In this document: piece after piece, positions 1-9,339 of the stretch
Position numbering within the stretch: the first letter of the stretch is position 1
How the letters are laid out: every line of letters begins with the position of its first letter
DNA from: Roseiarcus sp963770035
Lineage (GTDB): Bacteria > Pseudomonadota > Alphaproteobacteria > Rhizobiales > Beijerinckiaceae
Length of the DNA: 64,000 nt
NCBI GenBank assembly: GCA_963770035.1
Contig: CAVYON010000066.1
Coordinates: 1 to 64,000 of the forward strand
Direction: 5' to 3'
Notes under the pieces: model-generated
What the model saw: only the letters and a program-made list of their open reading frames with translations
Database searches by the model: none
What the model was told of the DNA's origin: nothing
Made by a program: the position numbers and the translations under genes

Positions 1-95
1 CAAAGATGACCACGGCGCTCCTCGATCGCCTCACCCATCACTGCGACATCGTCGAGACCGGGAACGAAAGCTGGCGCTTCAAGAACCGCGCCTGA
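1..95 (+). CDS. istB: IS21-family helper ATPase IstB, C-terminal end only
   Basis: The reading frame entering the window at base 3 gives 30 residues ending HHCDIVETGNESWRFKNRA and a TGA at 93-95. This is the typical C-terminus of the IstB/DnaA-like AAA+ helper of IS21 elements, which assists the IstA transposase in target selection. Only the tail is inside the window. The IS end should lie shortly downstream (about 96-125), because the next recognisable sequence is a truncated unrelated gene on the other strand. The family assignment rests on a short but characteristic tail. Confidence 0.75.
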   Translation, partial: KMTTALLDRLTHHCDIVETGNESWRFKNRA

Positions 96-103
96 GCGCT
101 GTC

Positions 104-382
104 TCATGTGGACGCCGATTGACAGAGCGGGGAGCGCGGATGCGACTCGACCGAAAGCGGCGGATAATCCCAATCCCACGAGAGGACGCCATCGTTGACA
201 TGGACGTCGCACGGCAGCGGTATGACAAAACCGTGCGACATCGCATCGACGAACGGCGGACACTGTTTGACGGTGCGCACCTCTTGCCCGTGCGTGTCTG
301 AGAAAACGGCGCGGGGCATCGTCCTCAGCCAATCCGGCAGGGCGTGTCGCGCGAGCATCGGCCGAGCCAGGCTGTCCAGCAT
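104..382 (-). pseudogene. DUF6065-like protein, N-terminal fragment cut by the IS21 end
   Basis: About 90 residues are readable, including LPDWLRTMP, VKQCPPFVDAM, DVHVNDGVLSWDWD and HPRSPL. From memory these match the N-terminal half of DUF6065 proteins of unknown function, which are normally around 250 residues. The frame stops a few residues after the last conserved block, at the edge of the IS21 sequence, so the gene is interrupted and its 3' part lies outside the window or is lost. It is convergent with istB and sits 26 bases past the end of glpK. Function is unknown; the family name is a recollection that a profile search could confirm. Confidence 0.55.
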
Positions 383-407
383 TGCCGGTCACAACGAAAG
401 ACGACTC

Positions 408-1925
408 TCATTGTCCCCGGACCGAGGAAGGAGCGACAACGCGGGTCACCGCGTCGCGCCATCCGCGGTAGCGAGCTTCGCGCTCCGCGCCAGGCATCAT
501 TGGGTTGAACCGACGCTGCGCTCGCCACGCGCGCGCGAATTCCTCCGGACCTGGAAAGAGGCCGGCCTGCCAGCCAGCCAGAAACGCCGACCCCAAGGCG
601 GTCGTCTCGACGACGTCCGGTCGGTCAACCGCGGCGTCGAGCATGTCGGCGAGGAATTGCATGGTCCAGTCGCTGGCGCTCATCCCCCCGTCGACGCGAA
701 TGACCGATTGCGCGCGGTCGGCTTGCGAAACTCCGCTGTCCGCGCGCATGGCGCCGATCAGGTCGCGCGTCTGGTAGGCCACAGACTCGAGCGCCGCGCG
801 GGCGATCTCATTGCGCGTCGATCCGCGGGTGAGCCCCATGATGGCGGCGCGCGCTTCGCTGTTCCAGTGCGGAGCGCCAAGTCCTGTGAAGGCAGGCACG
901 ATATAGACCCGTTGACCGGGGTCGGCGCGCTCCGCCAGGTCGCCCGTATCGCTCGCATGAGCCACCACGCCCAATCCGTCGCGAAGCCATTGCACCGTTG
1001 CGCCGGCGGAAAAAATCGAGCCTTCGATCGCATAGGTCCGTCGGCCCTTCCATTGATAGGCGACTGTGGTGAGCAGCTTGTTGTTCGAGGCGATTGCTTT
1101 GTCGCCGGTGTTGAGGAGCACGAAACAGCCCGTGCCGTAGGTTGCCTTGACCATGCCCGGTCGAATGCAGGCCTGACCAATCAAGGCGGCCTGCTGATCT
1201 CCGGCGACGCCCCGGATCGGCAGCGCCATGCCAAAATGCTCCGCTTCGGCCATCCCAAAATCCGCTGCGCAATCATAGACCTCCGGCATCAGGGCGCGCG
1301 GAACCTGAAACAGCGTCAGAAGCTCCTCGTCCCATTGGCCCGAGTGAATGTTGAGCAGAAGCGTGCGCGATGCGTTGGTTGAATCGGTGACGTGGGCCCT
1401 GCCGCCCGTCAATCGCCAGATGAGAAAGCTGTCGACGGTGCCAAACGCGAGATCGCCTCGCTCGGCCATCGTGCGCGCGTTCTCGACATTGTCGAGCAGC
1501 CAGGCGATCTTCGTCGCCGAAAAATACGGGTCGAGCAGAAGCCCGGTGCGCTCCGCGACAAGCCCCTCGAAACCTTCCGCCTTGAGCTTTGCGCAATAAG
1601 GCGCGGTGCGGCGATCCTGCCAGACAATGGCGTTGTGAATCGGCTTGCCGGTCTTGCGATTCCAGACGAGCGTCGTTTCCCGCTGATTCGCGATGCCGAC
1701 GCCAGCGAAATCCGAGGCGTCGCTGCCCGATTTGAGCAGCGCCTCGCGCCCCGTTTCCAATATGCCTCGCCAGATGTCCTCGGGATCGTGCTCGACCCAC
1801 CCTTCGCGGGGAAAAATCTGGGGGAATTCTCGCTGCGCCATCGCAACAGGCGCGGCGTCGGCGTCAAAGACGACGGCCCGCGTCGATGTCGTGCCCTGAT
1901 CGATGACGAGAACGCGTCCCTTCAT
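408..1925 (-). CDS. glpK: Glycerol kinase
   Basis: ATP-dependent phosphorylation of glycerol to sn-glycerol 3-phosphate, in the cytoplasm, ahead of GlpD. The 505-residue product has the usual length (about 500) and the FGGY kinase landmarks: DQGTTSTR at the N-terminus (phosphate-binding loop), NQRETT, WQDRRT, GDQQAALIGQ in the middle, and the second-domain motif VDGGMSASDW. The ATG at 1925 was chosen because homology starts there (MKGRVLVIDQG); the frame continues upstream only into the tail of the binding-protein pseudogene. It is the last gene of the glp operon, 71 bases after the glpV stop and preceded by a strong hairpin. It appears intact although the transporter genes before it are broken. 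Confidence 0.95.
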   Translation of the reverse strand: MKGRVLVIDQGTTSTRAVVFDADAAPVAMAQREFPQIFPREGWVEHDPEDIWRGILETGREALLKSGSDASDFAGVGIANQRETTLVWNRKTGKPIHNAIVWQDRRTAPYCAKLKAEGFEGLVAERTGLLLDPYFSATKIAWLLDNVENARTMAERGDLAFGTVDSFLIWRLTGGRAHVTDSTNASRTLLLNIHSGQWDEELLTLFQVPRALMPEVYDCAADFGMAEAEHFGMALPIRGVAGDQQAALIGQACIRPGMVKATYGTGCFVLLNTGDKAIASNNKLLTTVAYQWKGRRTYAIEGSIFSAGATVQWLRDGLGVVAHASDTGDLAERADPGQRVYIVPAFTGLGAPHWNSEARAAIMGLTRGSTRNEIARAALESVAYQTRDLIGAMRADSGVSQADRAQSVIRVDGGMSASDWTMQFLADMLDAAVDRPDVVETTALGSAFLAGWQAGLFPGPEEFARAWRAQRRFNPMMPGAEREARYRGWRDAVTRVVAPSSVRGQ

Positions 1926-1955
1926 GCGGCGCCAATCCTTATACGATGTCAAGTC

Positions 1956-1978
1956 GGGTCGGGCGTTACGCCCGACCC
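1956..1978 (-). terminator. Perfect 10-bp hairpin between glpV' and glpK
   Basis: A 10-base arm (GGGTCGGGCG) and its exact complement are separated by a TTA loop, in the 71-base gap between the binding-protein stop and the glpK start. There is no clear U-run after it on the minus strand, so it may be an attenuator or an mRNA-stabilising or processing hairpin, as often follows binding-protein genes, rather than a full terminator. Confidence 0.4.
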
Positions 1979-1996
1979 GGTGGAACCCTACTATCG

Positions 1997-3181
1997 TCAG
2001 CCCTTCTTCTTCTTCGGCGGTTGAGCCGTCTGGGTCCATGTCTTGAGAAGCTCGTCATAGTCGACGGTTTCGCCCAGCGGCTTTTCGTTCGCAAGCTTGC
2101 GCTGGGGCGCAAGCGTTCCGTTCTTTTCGGCCTTGGCGTACCAATATTCCGGATCTCTTTTCCTCGTTCATTTTCGGCCCTAGCTTGCCTTGGGCGCCGG
2201 ACTTCTCGAGCCTGGTCATGATCGCGTCCTGGTCGCGGGCCAAGCCGTCCATTGCCTGTTGCGGGGTCGCCTCGCCGGAGATAGCCTTGGAGACGTTCTG
2301 CCACCAGACCTGCGCCAGCTTGCCATATCCGGGCACGTTCACCCCGGTCGGCGTCCAAAGCTTGCGCGCCGGGCTGCGGTAGAATTCAACCGGGCCGCCA
2401 GTCTTGGGAGCGATCGCCGTCATTGCATCGCTCCAGATGTCGCTCTCGCGGATCAGGTGCAACGACGTCACCGACTTTTTCAGCGTAACCGTCTTCGACA
2501 CGCAGAACTGGGCGTAGAGCCAGCCCGCCTTGATCCGTTCCAGGGGCGCATATTTCGGCATCGTCCAGCAACCCTGGTCCTGGTAGCCGAGCTTCATGCC
2601 TTCCTTCCAGTACGCTCCGTGCGGGCTCGGCGCCATGCGCCATTTCGGTGTGCCGTCGGCGTTCATGACCGGAAGATTGGGTTCCGATAGCGCGCGAGTG
2701 AACGCGCTGTACCAGAAGATTTGCTGTGCGACGTGTCCCTGGCCTGGCCTGGCACGGCACCGGCCTCGAGGAAGTCCATGCCGGCCGCCTCCGGTGGGAC
2801 ATATTTCTTGAGCCATTCGACGAATTTGGCGCAAGCGTAGACCGCGGCCGGACCATTGGCGTCTCCGCCGCGAGAGATTGAAGAGCCGACCGGGATTCCG
2901 TTTTCCGCGCGAATGCCCCATTCGTCGACCGGCCTTCCATTGGGCAAGCCTCGATCGCCGTCGCCGGCCATCGAAAGCCAGGCGTCGGTAAAGCGCCAGC
3001 CGAGCGACGGATCCTTCTTGCCATAGTCCATATGACCGTAGATTTTTTGCCCGTCGATCTCCTTTACCTGATTGGTGAAAAAATCGGCGATGTCCTCGTA
3101 GGCTGACCAATTGACCGGGACGCCGAGGTTATAGCCATACTTGGCTTTGAACGCCGACTTGAGTTCCGGCCGCTGGAGCCA
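1997..3181 (-). pseudogene. glpV: Glycerol ABC transporter substrate-binding protein, decayed
   Basis: Periplasmic binding component of the rhizobial GlpSTPQV glycerol importer. Readable blocks occur in three frames: LGVPVNWSAYEDIADFF and GKKDPSLGWRFTDAWLSM (about 2800-3160), then QIFWYSAFTRAL to KLGPKMNEEK (about 2175-2760), then PEYWYAKAEKNGTLAPQ to the PKKKKG end (1997-2165). At least two frameshifts (near 2760 and 2170) separate them. The 5' part, roughly 190 codons, is missing at the IS1595 boundary. On the far side of the IS only a ribosome-binding site and a start codon (ATG at 4397, MLA) survive. Intact family members are about 570 residues. The gene cannot give a working protein. Confidence 0.85.
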
Positions 3182-4387
3182 GGCAGCTTCTTGCGTTGTC
3201 CCAGGTTCGCCTAAATGTGGTATCCAGTCCTGGTTGAGCCGCGCTTCGGGGCTCCGAAGGGACAGCCTGTGGCAAGGGGGCGATCACTCACCGAATTCCA
3301 GAAGGAGTTTCCCGACGAGGCGAGCTGTGCGGCTTTCTTGTTCAACCGTCGCTGGCCAAGCGGCTTCGTGTGTCCTTCCTGCGGCGGCAATCGCGCCGCC
3401 GCGCTGAAGAGCTGGGCATACACCTTCGAGTGCTATGGCTGCCGTCGTCAGACTTCGATCACGGCGGGCACAGCGATGCACCGCACGCGGCTGCCGCTGA
3501 CGGCGTGGTTCTGGGCCGCCCATTTGATGGCGACACATTCCAACGGCATGTCGGCGCGGCAGTTGGAGGATCAACTCGGCCTCACCTACAGAACAGCTTG
3601 GCTGCTGGCGCAGAAACTGCGGCGCTCGATGGTCGATCCGGATCGCGAACTTCTCGAAGGCGTCGTCGAAGTCGATCAGGCCGAAATCCCTTTCCGTGAA
3701 GGCGATATGTTTTTCGAGCCCGGCGACGCGGGCAAAATCCTCATCATCGGCGCTGTCGAGGTGATCGAACGCGACACCCACCTGTCCAAACCGCGCCGCA
3801 AACACGCAAAATATCTCGATACCCGTTCAGGCCGCGTCCGCCTCGCGGTGATCGCCGACAACACGGCGGCCTCGATCGAGGCTTTCGTGCGAGCCAATGT
3901 AAAGCCCGGCGCGACGTTGCTGACGGACGGCCACGCCTCGTATCCAGGATTGACCGACTACCGCCACGATCCGCGCATCGTCGGCAAGATGGCCACGCAC
4001 ATCGTGCTGCCCTGGATTCATAGGGTCTTCGCCCTGGTGAAGCGGTGGGGATTGGGCACCTATCACGGACTGCGCCGCAAGCACGCCGATACTTATCTCA
4101 ACGAGTTCGTGTTCCGCTACAACCGCCGCTTCTATCGTCACGCTTCGTTCGAAACCGTGCTCGGCCTCACGGCGCATCACGCGCCCGCGAGCTATTGGGA
4201 CATCATCGGCCGCGCCAATCCGCGCAAGGGAACCGCGACGCCCCGCCGAGCGCCGAGACGCAGAAAGACCGCGACCGGAATGCGTCAGGACAGCATCGGC
4301 GGCGCGGAAAATGGCGGCCAAAATCAAGCGGCTACCGTGCCGACGACACCAAATGTGGATAAACCTGGGACAACGCAATAAGCTGCC
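3182..4387. mobile_element. IS1595-family insertion sequence
   Basis: The element is bounded by imperfect inverted repeats. GGCAGCTT-C-TTGCGTTGTCCCAGGTT at the left (from 3182) is matched, with one mismatch, by the reverse complement ending at 4387. It encodes one transposase and sits inside the glycerol binding-protein gene. The 8 bases outside each end (TGGAGCCA and ACGCGAGC) do not match, and about 570 bases of target gene are missing. The insertion was therefore followed by an adjacent deletion, or one end recombined. Confidence 0.8.
3215..4381 (+). CDS. IS1595-family transposase
   Basis: A 388-residue protein with the IS1595 architecture: an N-terminal zinc ribbon (CPSCGG then CYGCRRQ, residues about 48-75), then the ISXO2-like transposase domain. 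Candidate catalytic residues are the Asp of EVDQAEI (about 153), the Asn of IADNTAA (about 214), the Asp of LLTDGHASY (about 238), and the downstream HIVLPWIHRVFALVKRW block. The Lys/Arg/Gln-rich C-terminal tail runs into the right inverted repeat. The exact start is uncertain; the frame is open from 3215 and a start nearer the conserved SLTEFQKEFPDE block is possible. It is intact, so the element may still be mobile. Confidence 0.9.
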   Translation: MWYPVLVEPRFGAPKGQPVARGRSLTEFQKEFPDEASCAAFLFNRRWPSGFVCPSCGGNRAAALKSWAYTFECYGCRRQTSITAGTAMHRTRLPLTAWFWAAHLMATHSNGMSARQLEDQLGLTYRTAWLLAQKLRRSMVDPDRELLEGVVEVDQAEIPFREGDMFFEPGDAGKILIIGAVEVIERDTHLSKPRRKHAKYLDTRSGRVRLAVIADNTAASIEAFVRANVKPGATLLTDGHASYPGLTDYRHDPRIVGKMATHIVLPWIHRVFALVKRWGLGTYHGLRRKHADTYLNEFVFRYNRRFYRHASFETVLGLTAHHAPASYWDIIGRANPRKGTATPRRAPRRRKTATGMRQDSIGGAENGGQNQAATVPTTPNVDKPGTTQ

Positions 4388-4410
4388 ACGCGAGCATTGC
4401 GACGGCTCCT

Positions 4411-5210
4411 CTAAACTCTGCCCAAGGCGAAACCCTTGGCGATGTGGTTGCGAACGAACCAGATCACCACGGCGCCGGGGTCATCGTCAGGACGCCGGCC
4501 GCCGCCAAAAGCGACCGGTCCATCCCCGCGACTGAATAGGCGCGGGTCATTACGGCGGCGAAGGGAAGCGCGCTGGCTGACATCAGAGTTGTCGCCAGCA
4601 ATTCCTAGATCCATGAGAACATGAAGCAGAAGAACGCCGTCACGCCGACGCCGTTGGCGATCAGCGGCAGAAAAATGAAGATGAAAAATCTCGGGAAGGA
4701 ATAGCCGTCGATCGCCGCGGTCTCGTCGATCTCGCGCGGGACGCCGCCGATGAACCCCTCGAGGATCCAGACCGCCAAGGGAATATTGAAAAGGCAATGG
4801 GCGAGCGCCACGGCCCAGACCGTGTCGAACAAGCCAGTCGCGTAATAGAGCTGGAAGAACGGCATCGCGAAAATGGCGGCTGGCGCCATCAGGTTGGTCA
4901 GCAGCCAAAAGAACAGATGCTTGTCGCCGACGAAAGCATAGCGGTTGAACGCGTAAGCAGCCGGCAACGGGACGGTCACTGAAATGATCGTATTGATCGC
5001 AACATAGGTCAGCGAAGCGCCAAACGCATGCACTCAAGACGGATCATTCAAAATGTCGATATATTTCTGAAATGTCGGATGACCCGGCCACAGCTCCAGC
5101 CCCCACACGATGTCTGAATTGGTCCGCAAGCTCATGTTGATGAGCCGATGGACAGGCAGCATCAGCACAACGAGATAGGTGACGAGGATAATCTTCGGGA
5201 CAAGCCACTA
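4411..5210 (-). pseudogene. glpQ: Glycerol ABC transporter permease GlpQ, decayed
   Basis: Inner-membrane permease (MalG-like) of the glycerol importer. The longest intact part (4605-5033) contains PLPAAYAFNRYAFVGDK, FFQLYYATGLFDTVW and the EAA-loop signature IDETAAIDGYSFPRFFIF. In-frame stops interrupt it at the 5' end (TAG just before WLVPKIIL, and a TGA after YIDILNDPS), and there is another TAG at FMFSWI. The C-terminal block (SVAGMDRSLLAAAGVLT, then WFVRNHIAKGFALGRV) is split by a further frameshift. Its first residues abut the end of glpS directly, so glpT and glpP, normally between them, are absent. A GAGGAG ribosome-binding site for glpV follows the stop. Confidence 0.85.
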
Positions 5211-6193
5211 GTCATGCACCCCCGTCACGAGGCAAACCCAAATTCCGAGGCCGATATCGACATGAACGAAGCTCTCGGGAACAACTGAGTTCCGTGACCG
5301 CCACCCTGCCTGGAAATACCAAACCCGCGGACGGGCCCTCGCCAATGGCGACGGCGTCGGCGCGAAAACCAAGCCGGTACACGCCATCGGGCAACCGCGA
5401 TAGGGCGGCCGCCGCGGGCAGTTGCCGGCCGGTTTCAAGCGTCACAAGGCCGCCACGCTTTTCAATCGCAAGCTCGTTCAGTGGCGGATCAGAAAAGACA
5501 CGAGCAGTTTCGATATTGTCGGGCCGACGATAGACATGAGAAGTGGGCCCAACCTGAGTCACCCGCCCTTCATGCAAGGCGATCGTGACGCCGCCGAGCA
5601 GAAGCGCCTCCATCGGCTCGGTCGTCGCGTAAACCAGGATCGCCCCGGATTTGGCAAAAATTTTCGGCAGCTCCTCACGCATTTCCTCGCGCAACTTGTA
5701 GTCGAGATTGGCCAAAGGTTCGTCGAGGAGCACCAGCTCGGCGTGCTTGACCAACGCTCGGACAATGGCCGTACGCTGCTGCTGTCCGCCGGAAAGCTCG
5801 CCGGGCAAGCGTTTCAACATCTGTTCGAGGCGCAGAAAGCGCGCGGCCTCGCCGACGTGGGCTCCAATTTCTGCGCGAGAAAGTCCCGCAACGCGCAACG
5901 GAGAGGCGATATTTTCGCAAACTGTGAGCGATGGGTAATTGACGAATTGCTGATAGACCATCGCGACCGACCGGCGGCGCACGGGAACGCCGGTCACGTC
6001 GACGCCATTTGAGACAATCCGCCCGGCCGTCGGCTTGTCGAGGCCCGCCATCAAACCGCATCAAGCTGGTCTTGCCCTAGAGTGTCGGGCCCAGCAGGAT
6101 GTTCATCGTCCCCTTGTCCAGCGTCAGGGAGACGTCGGTGATCACGGACGTGTCGCCCACCGACAGTCCGACATGATCGAGAACAAGCGTCAC
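5211..6193 (-). pseudogene. glpS: Glycerol ABC transporter ATPase GlpS, decayed
   Basis: ATP-binding subunit of the glycerol importer. A GTG at 6193 starts VTLVLDHVGLSVGD. The Walker A region reads GPTL-stop-GKTSLMR, so a nonsense codon sits in the nucleotide-binding loop, followed one turn later by a +1 frameshift. The rest is open: MVYQQFVNYPSLTV (Q-loop), LSGGQQQRTAIVRAL (ABC signature), LVLLDEPLANLDYKLREEM (Walker B). Near 5290 a second frameshift leads into ESFVHVDIGLGIWVCLVTGVHD, the family's C-terminal block, which fuses at once to the first helix of glpQ. The nonsense codon in Walker A alone would abolish activity. Confidence 0.85.
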
Positions 6194-6211
6194 CCGGCGC
6201 CACCCCCGAAT

Positions 6212-7744
6212 TTATTGCGTCGCCAGGGGCGATCGCGCCTGTGGATTCAAAAAATCGTCAAGTTCGGCGACCTCATCCGGCGAAAACCGCAATCCCAGCT
6301 TGCTCCGCCGCCACAGGATGTCGTCCGCAGAGGTCGCCCATTCGGCCTGCGCAAGATATCGAACTTCCGCTTCGCTCAGGTCGGCTCCGAAGGTCTTGCC
6401 AAGGTCCGCCGCGGACTTGGCGTCGTTCAGTATCTTCGTCACGCGCGTCCCATAGGCGCGCACAAGCCGTCGAACGGTCGGCTCCCCCAGGAAGGGATAG
6501 CGTTGTTGGGTCCGCTCGGATAATGCGTCATATTCCTGCATCGGAAAATCCCCTCCTGGCAGAGGGCTTTGCGCCGTCCATCCGCTCGGGCGAAGCGCCG
6601 GAGGCAAATGCGGCGCGAGCATTCCCAGAGCGGATTCCGCCAAGCGGCGATAAGTTGTGATCTTGCCTCCGAAGATTGTGATCAGCGGCGCCTCACCAGC
6701 CTTGACGTCAAGATTAAGAACATAGTCCCGCGTCGCGGCCTGCGCGTCAGACGCTCCATCGTCATAGAGTGGGCGGACGCCCGAATAAGTCCACTTGACC
6801 TGACCGGGCTGAATCGGCGTCTTGAAATATTCGCTTGCGGCGTCGCAGAGGTACGAGATCTCATCAGGTGTCGCGTGAACGCGATCCGGGTCGCCCGTGT
6901 AATCGAGGTCAGTCGTGCCGATCAGCGTGAAATTGGTTTCGAACGGGATCGCAAAGAAGACCCGGCCGTCAGGGTTCTGAAAGATATAGCACCGATCGTG
7001 TGCATAGAGCCTGGGCACGACGATATGACTGCCCTTGACGAGGCGGACTGCAGCCGGCGCCTCGCAAGCTAACGTTGTCGTCAAGACCTCGCCGGCCCAG
7101 GGCCCGGCAGCGTTGACCAGCGTGCGCGCTTTGATTTCGAAGACGCGTGACGCAGCCTCGTCTCGAAGGGTCAGTCGCCAGACGCCGCTTTCTCGCCTCC
7201 CCGTCAGGCACCGCGTCCGCGGCGCGATCGTAGCCCCCTGCTCAAAAGCTTCGATCGCGTTCAGAACGACGAGACGTGAGTTTTCAACCCAGCAATCCGA
7301 ATATTCGAATCCGCGGACAAACTCAGGCTTCAGCGGCTGCCCTGTCGGTTCGCGATCGAGACGCACCGCCCTGGTCGGCGGCAGCAGGCGCCGGCCGCCC
7401 AGGTGATCGTAGAGAAAGAGTCCCAGCCGCAGCAGCCAGGCCGGTCGCAATCCTTTGTGATGCGGCAGCACGAAGCGGACCGGCCAAATGATGTGCGGCG
7501 CGATCCGCCATAGGATCTCGCGCTCAACGAGCGCTTCTCGAACCAAACGAAACTCGTAATACTCAAGATAACGGAGGCCGCCGTGGATAAGCTTGGTTGA
7601 TGCGCTCGAAGTCGCGCCCGCAAGATCCCCTTTGTCGCAAAGGAATACCGACCACCCGCGTCCTGCCGCATCGCGCGCAATTCCGCAGCCGTTTACGCCG
7701 CCGCCGACGATCGCGACATCAAAGAGCGCGGTGGATTGGCCCAT
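6212..7744 (-). CDS. glpD: Aerobic glycerol-3-phosphate dehydrogenase
   Basis: FAD-dependent oxidation of glycerol 3-phosphate to dihydroxyacetone phosphate at the inner face of the cytoplasmic membrane, passing electrons to quinone. The product is 510 residues from the ATG at 7744 (a GTG two codons earlier is possible). It shows the Rossmann dinucleotide fold GGGVNGCGIARDAA at residues 10-25, TKLIHGGLRYLEYYEF typical of GlpD, NAAGPWA in the FAD domain, IGTTDLDYTGDP and FGGKITTYR. The frame is intact and of normal length. It is the first structural gene after glpR, with a 111-base gap that should hold the glp promoter and GlpR operator. Confidence 0.95.
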   Translation of the reverse strand: MGQSTALFDVAIVGGGVNGCGIARDAAGRGWSVFLCDKGDLAGATSSASTKLIHGGLRYLEYYEFRLVREALVEREILWRIAPHIIWPVRFVLPHHKGLRPAWLLRLGLFLYDHLGGRRLLPPTRAVRLDREPTGQPLKPEFVRGFEYSDCWVENSRLVVLNAIEAFEQGATIAPRTRCLTGRRESGVWRLTLRDEAASRVFEIKARTLVNAAGPWAGEVLTTTLACEAPAAVRLVKGSHIVVPRLYAHDRCYIFQNPDGRVFFAIPFETNFTLIGTTDLDYTGDPDRVHATPDEISYLCDAASEYFKTPIQPGQVKWTYSGVRPLYDDGASDAQAATRDYVLNLDVKAGEAPLITIFGGKITTYRRLAESALGMLAPHLPPALRPSGWTAQSPLPGGDFPMQEYDALSERTQQRYPFLGEPTVRRLVRAYGTRVTKILNDAKSAADLGKTFGADLSEAEVRYLAQAEWATSADDILWRRSKLGLRFSPDEVAELDDFLNPQARSPLATQ

Positions 7745-7855
7745 CGTCACTCGGTGCGTTCCGCAGGAATATGCGAATGAGGGTCCGAGCCCTCCTTCTG
7801 ACCTAGCGCACCCTATGGCGAACGCAAAGCGATTTACAAGCGAAAAAAACGAACA

Positions 7856-8686
7856 TTACACCGCGCTATTGGCGTGATGTCCGCGCGGATCGGCCTCCAC
7901 TGGCCCGCCCGTCTCGATGACTTTGACCTCGCACGCCTCGCACATTTCCACGACAGCGCGCGAAGGCAGGCAATCGGTGATGAAGACGTCGATTTCGGAC
8001 AAGTGTGCGATTCGGACCGGCGCCGCGCGCGAAAACTTGCTGCTGTCGGAGACCAAAAACACCTTTCGGGCGTGTTCGATGATCGCGCGAGAAATTTCGA
8101 CTTCACGAATGTCAAAATCCAGGAGCGTACCGTTCAGATCGATGGCCGAAGTTCCGATGACCGCGATATCGACACGGAACTGCTCGATCTGCGACACCGT
8201 TACCGCACCGACGATGCCGCCGTCACTTTGACGAACCGTTCCGCCAGTTAAAAACACCTCGATGGCCTTGTTGCGATAGAGTTCGTTCGCAACATGCAGA
8301 TTGTTGGTAATCACCAGAAGGCCGGAGTGCCCGACAAGGGCTTTGGCGACTTCCTCGGTTGTGGTGCCGATATTGATGAGTAGCGATGAGTTGTCCGGAA
8401 TAAGCCGAGCGGCGGCCTCTCCAATCAACCTCTTGTGCGGATGCGCGACGTGTTGGCGCGCCTCGTAGGATAGGTTCTCGACGCCCGAGGCGACGATCGC
8501 GCCACCGTGCACGCGCACCACCCGGCGCGCCTCACTGAGCTCGTTGAGGTCTCGCCGAATGGTCTGGACCGCCACACCGAATTGCGAAGCGAGATCCTCG
8601 ACCTCGACGCGTCCGGATTGGCGCAACAGGGCGACAATTTGCGACTGACGGCTGGTCGAAGCGCGCGAAGACGGAGAAGTGGCCAT
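7856..8686 (-). CDS. glpR: DeoR-family repressor of glycerol metabolism
   Basis: A 276-residue DeoR-type regulator. The N-terminal helix-turn-helix reads RQSQIVALLRQSGRVEVEDL then FGVAVQTIRRDLNEL, with the recognition helix TIRRDL typical of the family. The C-terminal sugar-phosphate sensor domain contains LLINIGTTTEEVAKAL and FLTGGTVRQSDGGIVG. Sn-glycerol 3-phosphate is the expected inducer because the gene heads the glp operon. The ATG at 8686 gives the usual N-terminus; an upstream in-frame ATG at 8782 would overlap the neighbouring gene and adds no conserved sequence. It keeps control of an operon whose importer is lost. Confidence 0.9.
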   Translation of the reverse strand: MATSPSSRASTSRQSQIVALLRQSGRVEVEDLASQFGVAVQTIRRDLNELSEARRVVRVHGGAIVASGVENLSYEARQHVAHPHKRLIGEAAARLIPDNSSLLINIGTTTEEVAKALVGHSGLLVITNNLHVANELYRNKAIEVFLTGGTVRQSDGGIVGAVTVSQIEQFRVDIAVIGTSAIDLNGTLLDFDIREVEISRAIIEHARKVFLVSDSSKFSRAAPVRIAHLSEIDVFITDCLPSRAVVEMCEACEVKVIETGGPVEADPRGHHANSAV

Positions 8687-8706
8687 GCCCTGTGCTCTGA
8701 TCGCTT

Positions 8707-9339
8707 CTAAAGGCTGAGATTGAAGGCGATCGAAATGCCGAGTGAGGACCCTCGGTATGGGCGCACTTGGTGAAACAGCCACGAGGGAAACATAAACAAC
8801 AATCCGGGGCGCGGGCGAATTGTCTCGGCGGCGCCCACAGATGCTCCGTCATCGCCAACGAACTGAAGAGCTGGAGCATACATGCCCGGCCCAGCGCCGC
8901 GTGGGTCAAGCACCTCGAATTCGCCGCCCAAGCTCGGAACAGCGGCGCATCCGCTGTCCTCCACATAATACGCTCCGGACCAAAAGGCGCCCGGATGGTA
9001 GTGGCAGATATTCGCGTCCCCTGGTCCATTGACGTTCGCCCAGGCCATCACTTTCCATGCTTGGGGAGACGGCTTGCTTTGCCGATCGGCCGTTAGCCGG
9101 TTAGCGATCTCCTTGGCGAATTCCACAATTTCAACGACAGGCCTGCCGCCCCAGGTCAGGATTTCGCGATCCGAATGCCATCCGCCGGCGTTTGACGCCT
9201 GAACGGAGGGTGTCTCATTCCGCTTGCGGAGGATCGTCTCGACCAGCGCCGAATTGCGCTCCGCCGCGTTGGGGACTTCCAGGGCGGCGACCGGGGTTGC
9301 GAACAACCCCCGCACGACAATATCCATTTTGGTCTTCAT
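8707..9339 (-). CDS. TIGR02466-type 2OG-Fe(II) oxygenase-like protein
   Basis: A 210-residue protein resembling the TIGR02466 group of putative 2-oxoglutarate/Fe(II) oxygenases. Recognisable blocks are NAGGWHSDREI, AWANVNGPGDANICHYHPGAFWSGAYYV (split here: metal-ligand region ICHYHPG), LLFMFPSWLFHQVRPY with a late His, and the end ISIAFNLSL. The ATG at 9339 is preceded by AAGGGCGCTC at good spacing. Substrate is unknown. It lies 20 bases upstream of glpR in the same direction and could share its transcript; nothing ties it to glycerol. The family call is by recalled motif pattern. Confidence 0.7.
   Translation of the reverse strand: MKTKMDIVVRGLFATPVAALEVPNAAERNSALVETILRKRNETPSVQASNAGGWHSDREILTWGGRPVVEIVEFAKEIANRLTADRQSKPSPQAWKVMAWANVNGPGDANICHYHPGAFWSGAYYVEDSGCAAVPSLGGEFEVLDPRGAGPGMYAPALQFVGDDGASVGAAETIRPRPGLLFMFPSWLFHQVRPYRGSSLGISIAFNLSL

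Noticed and set aside
195..1382. 395-codon open frame on the plus strand over glpK
   Set aside because: It is antisense to a clear glycerol kinase, Arg/Gly/Ala-rich, and lacks any family motif; long antisense frames are common in GC-rich DNA.
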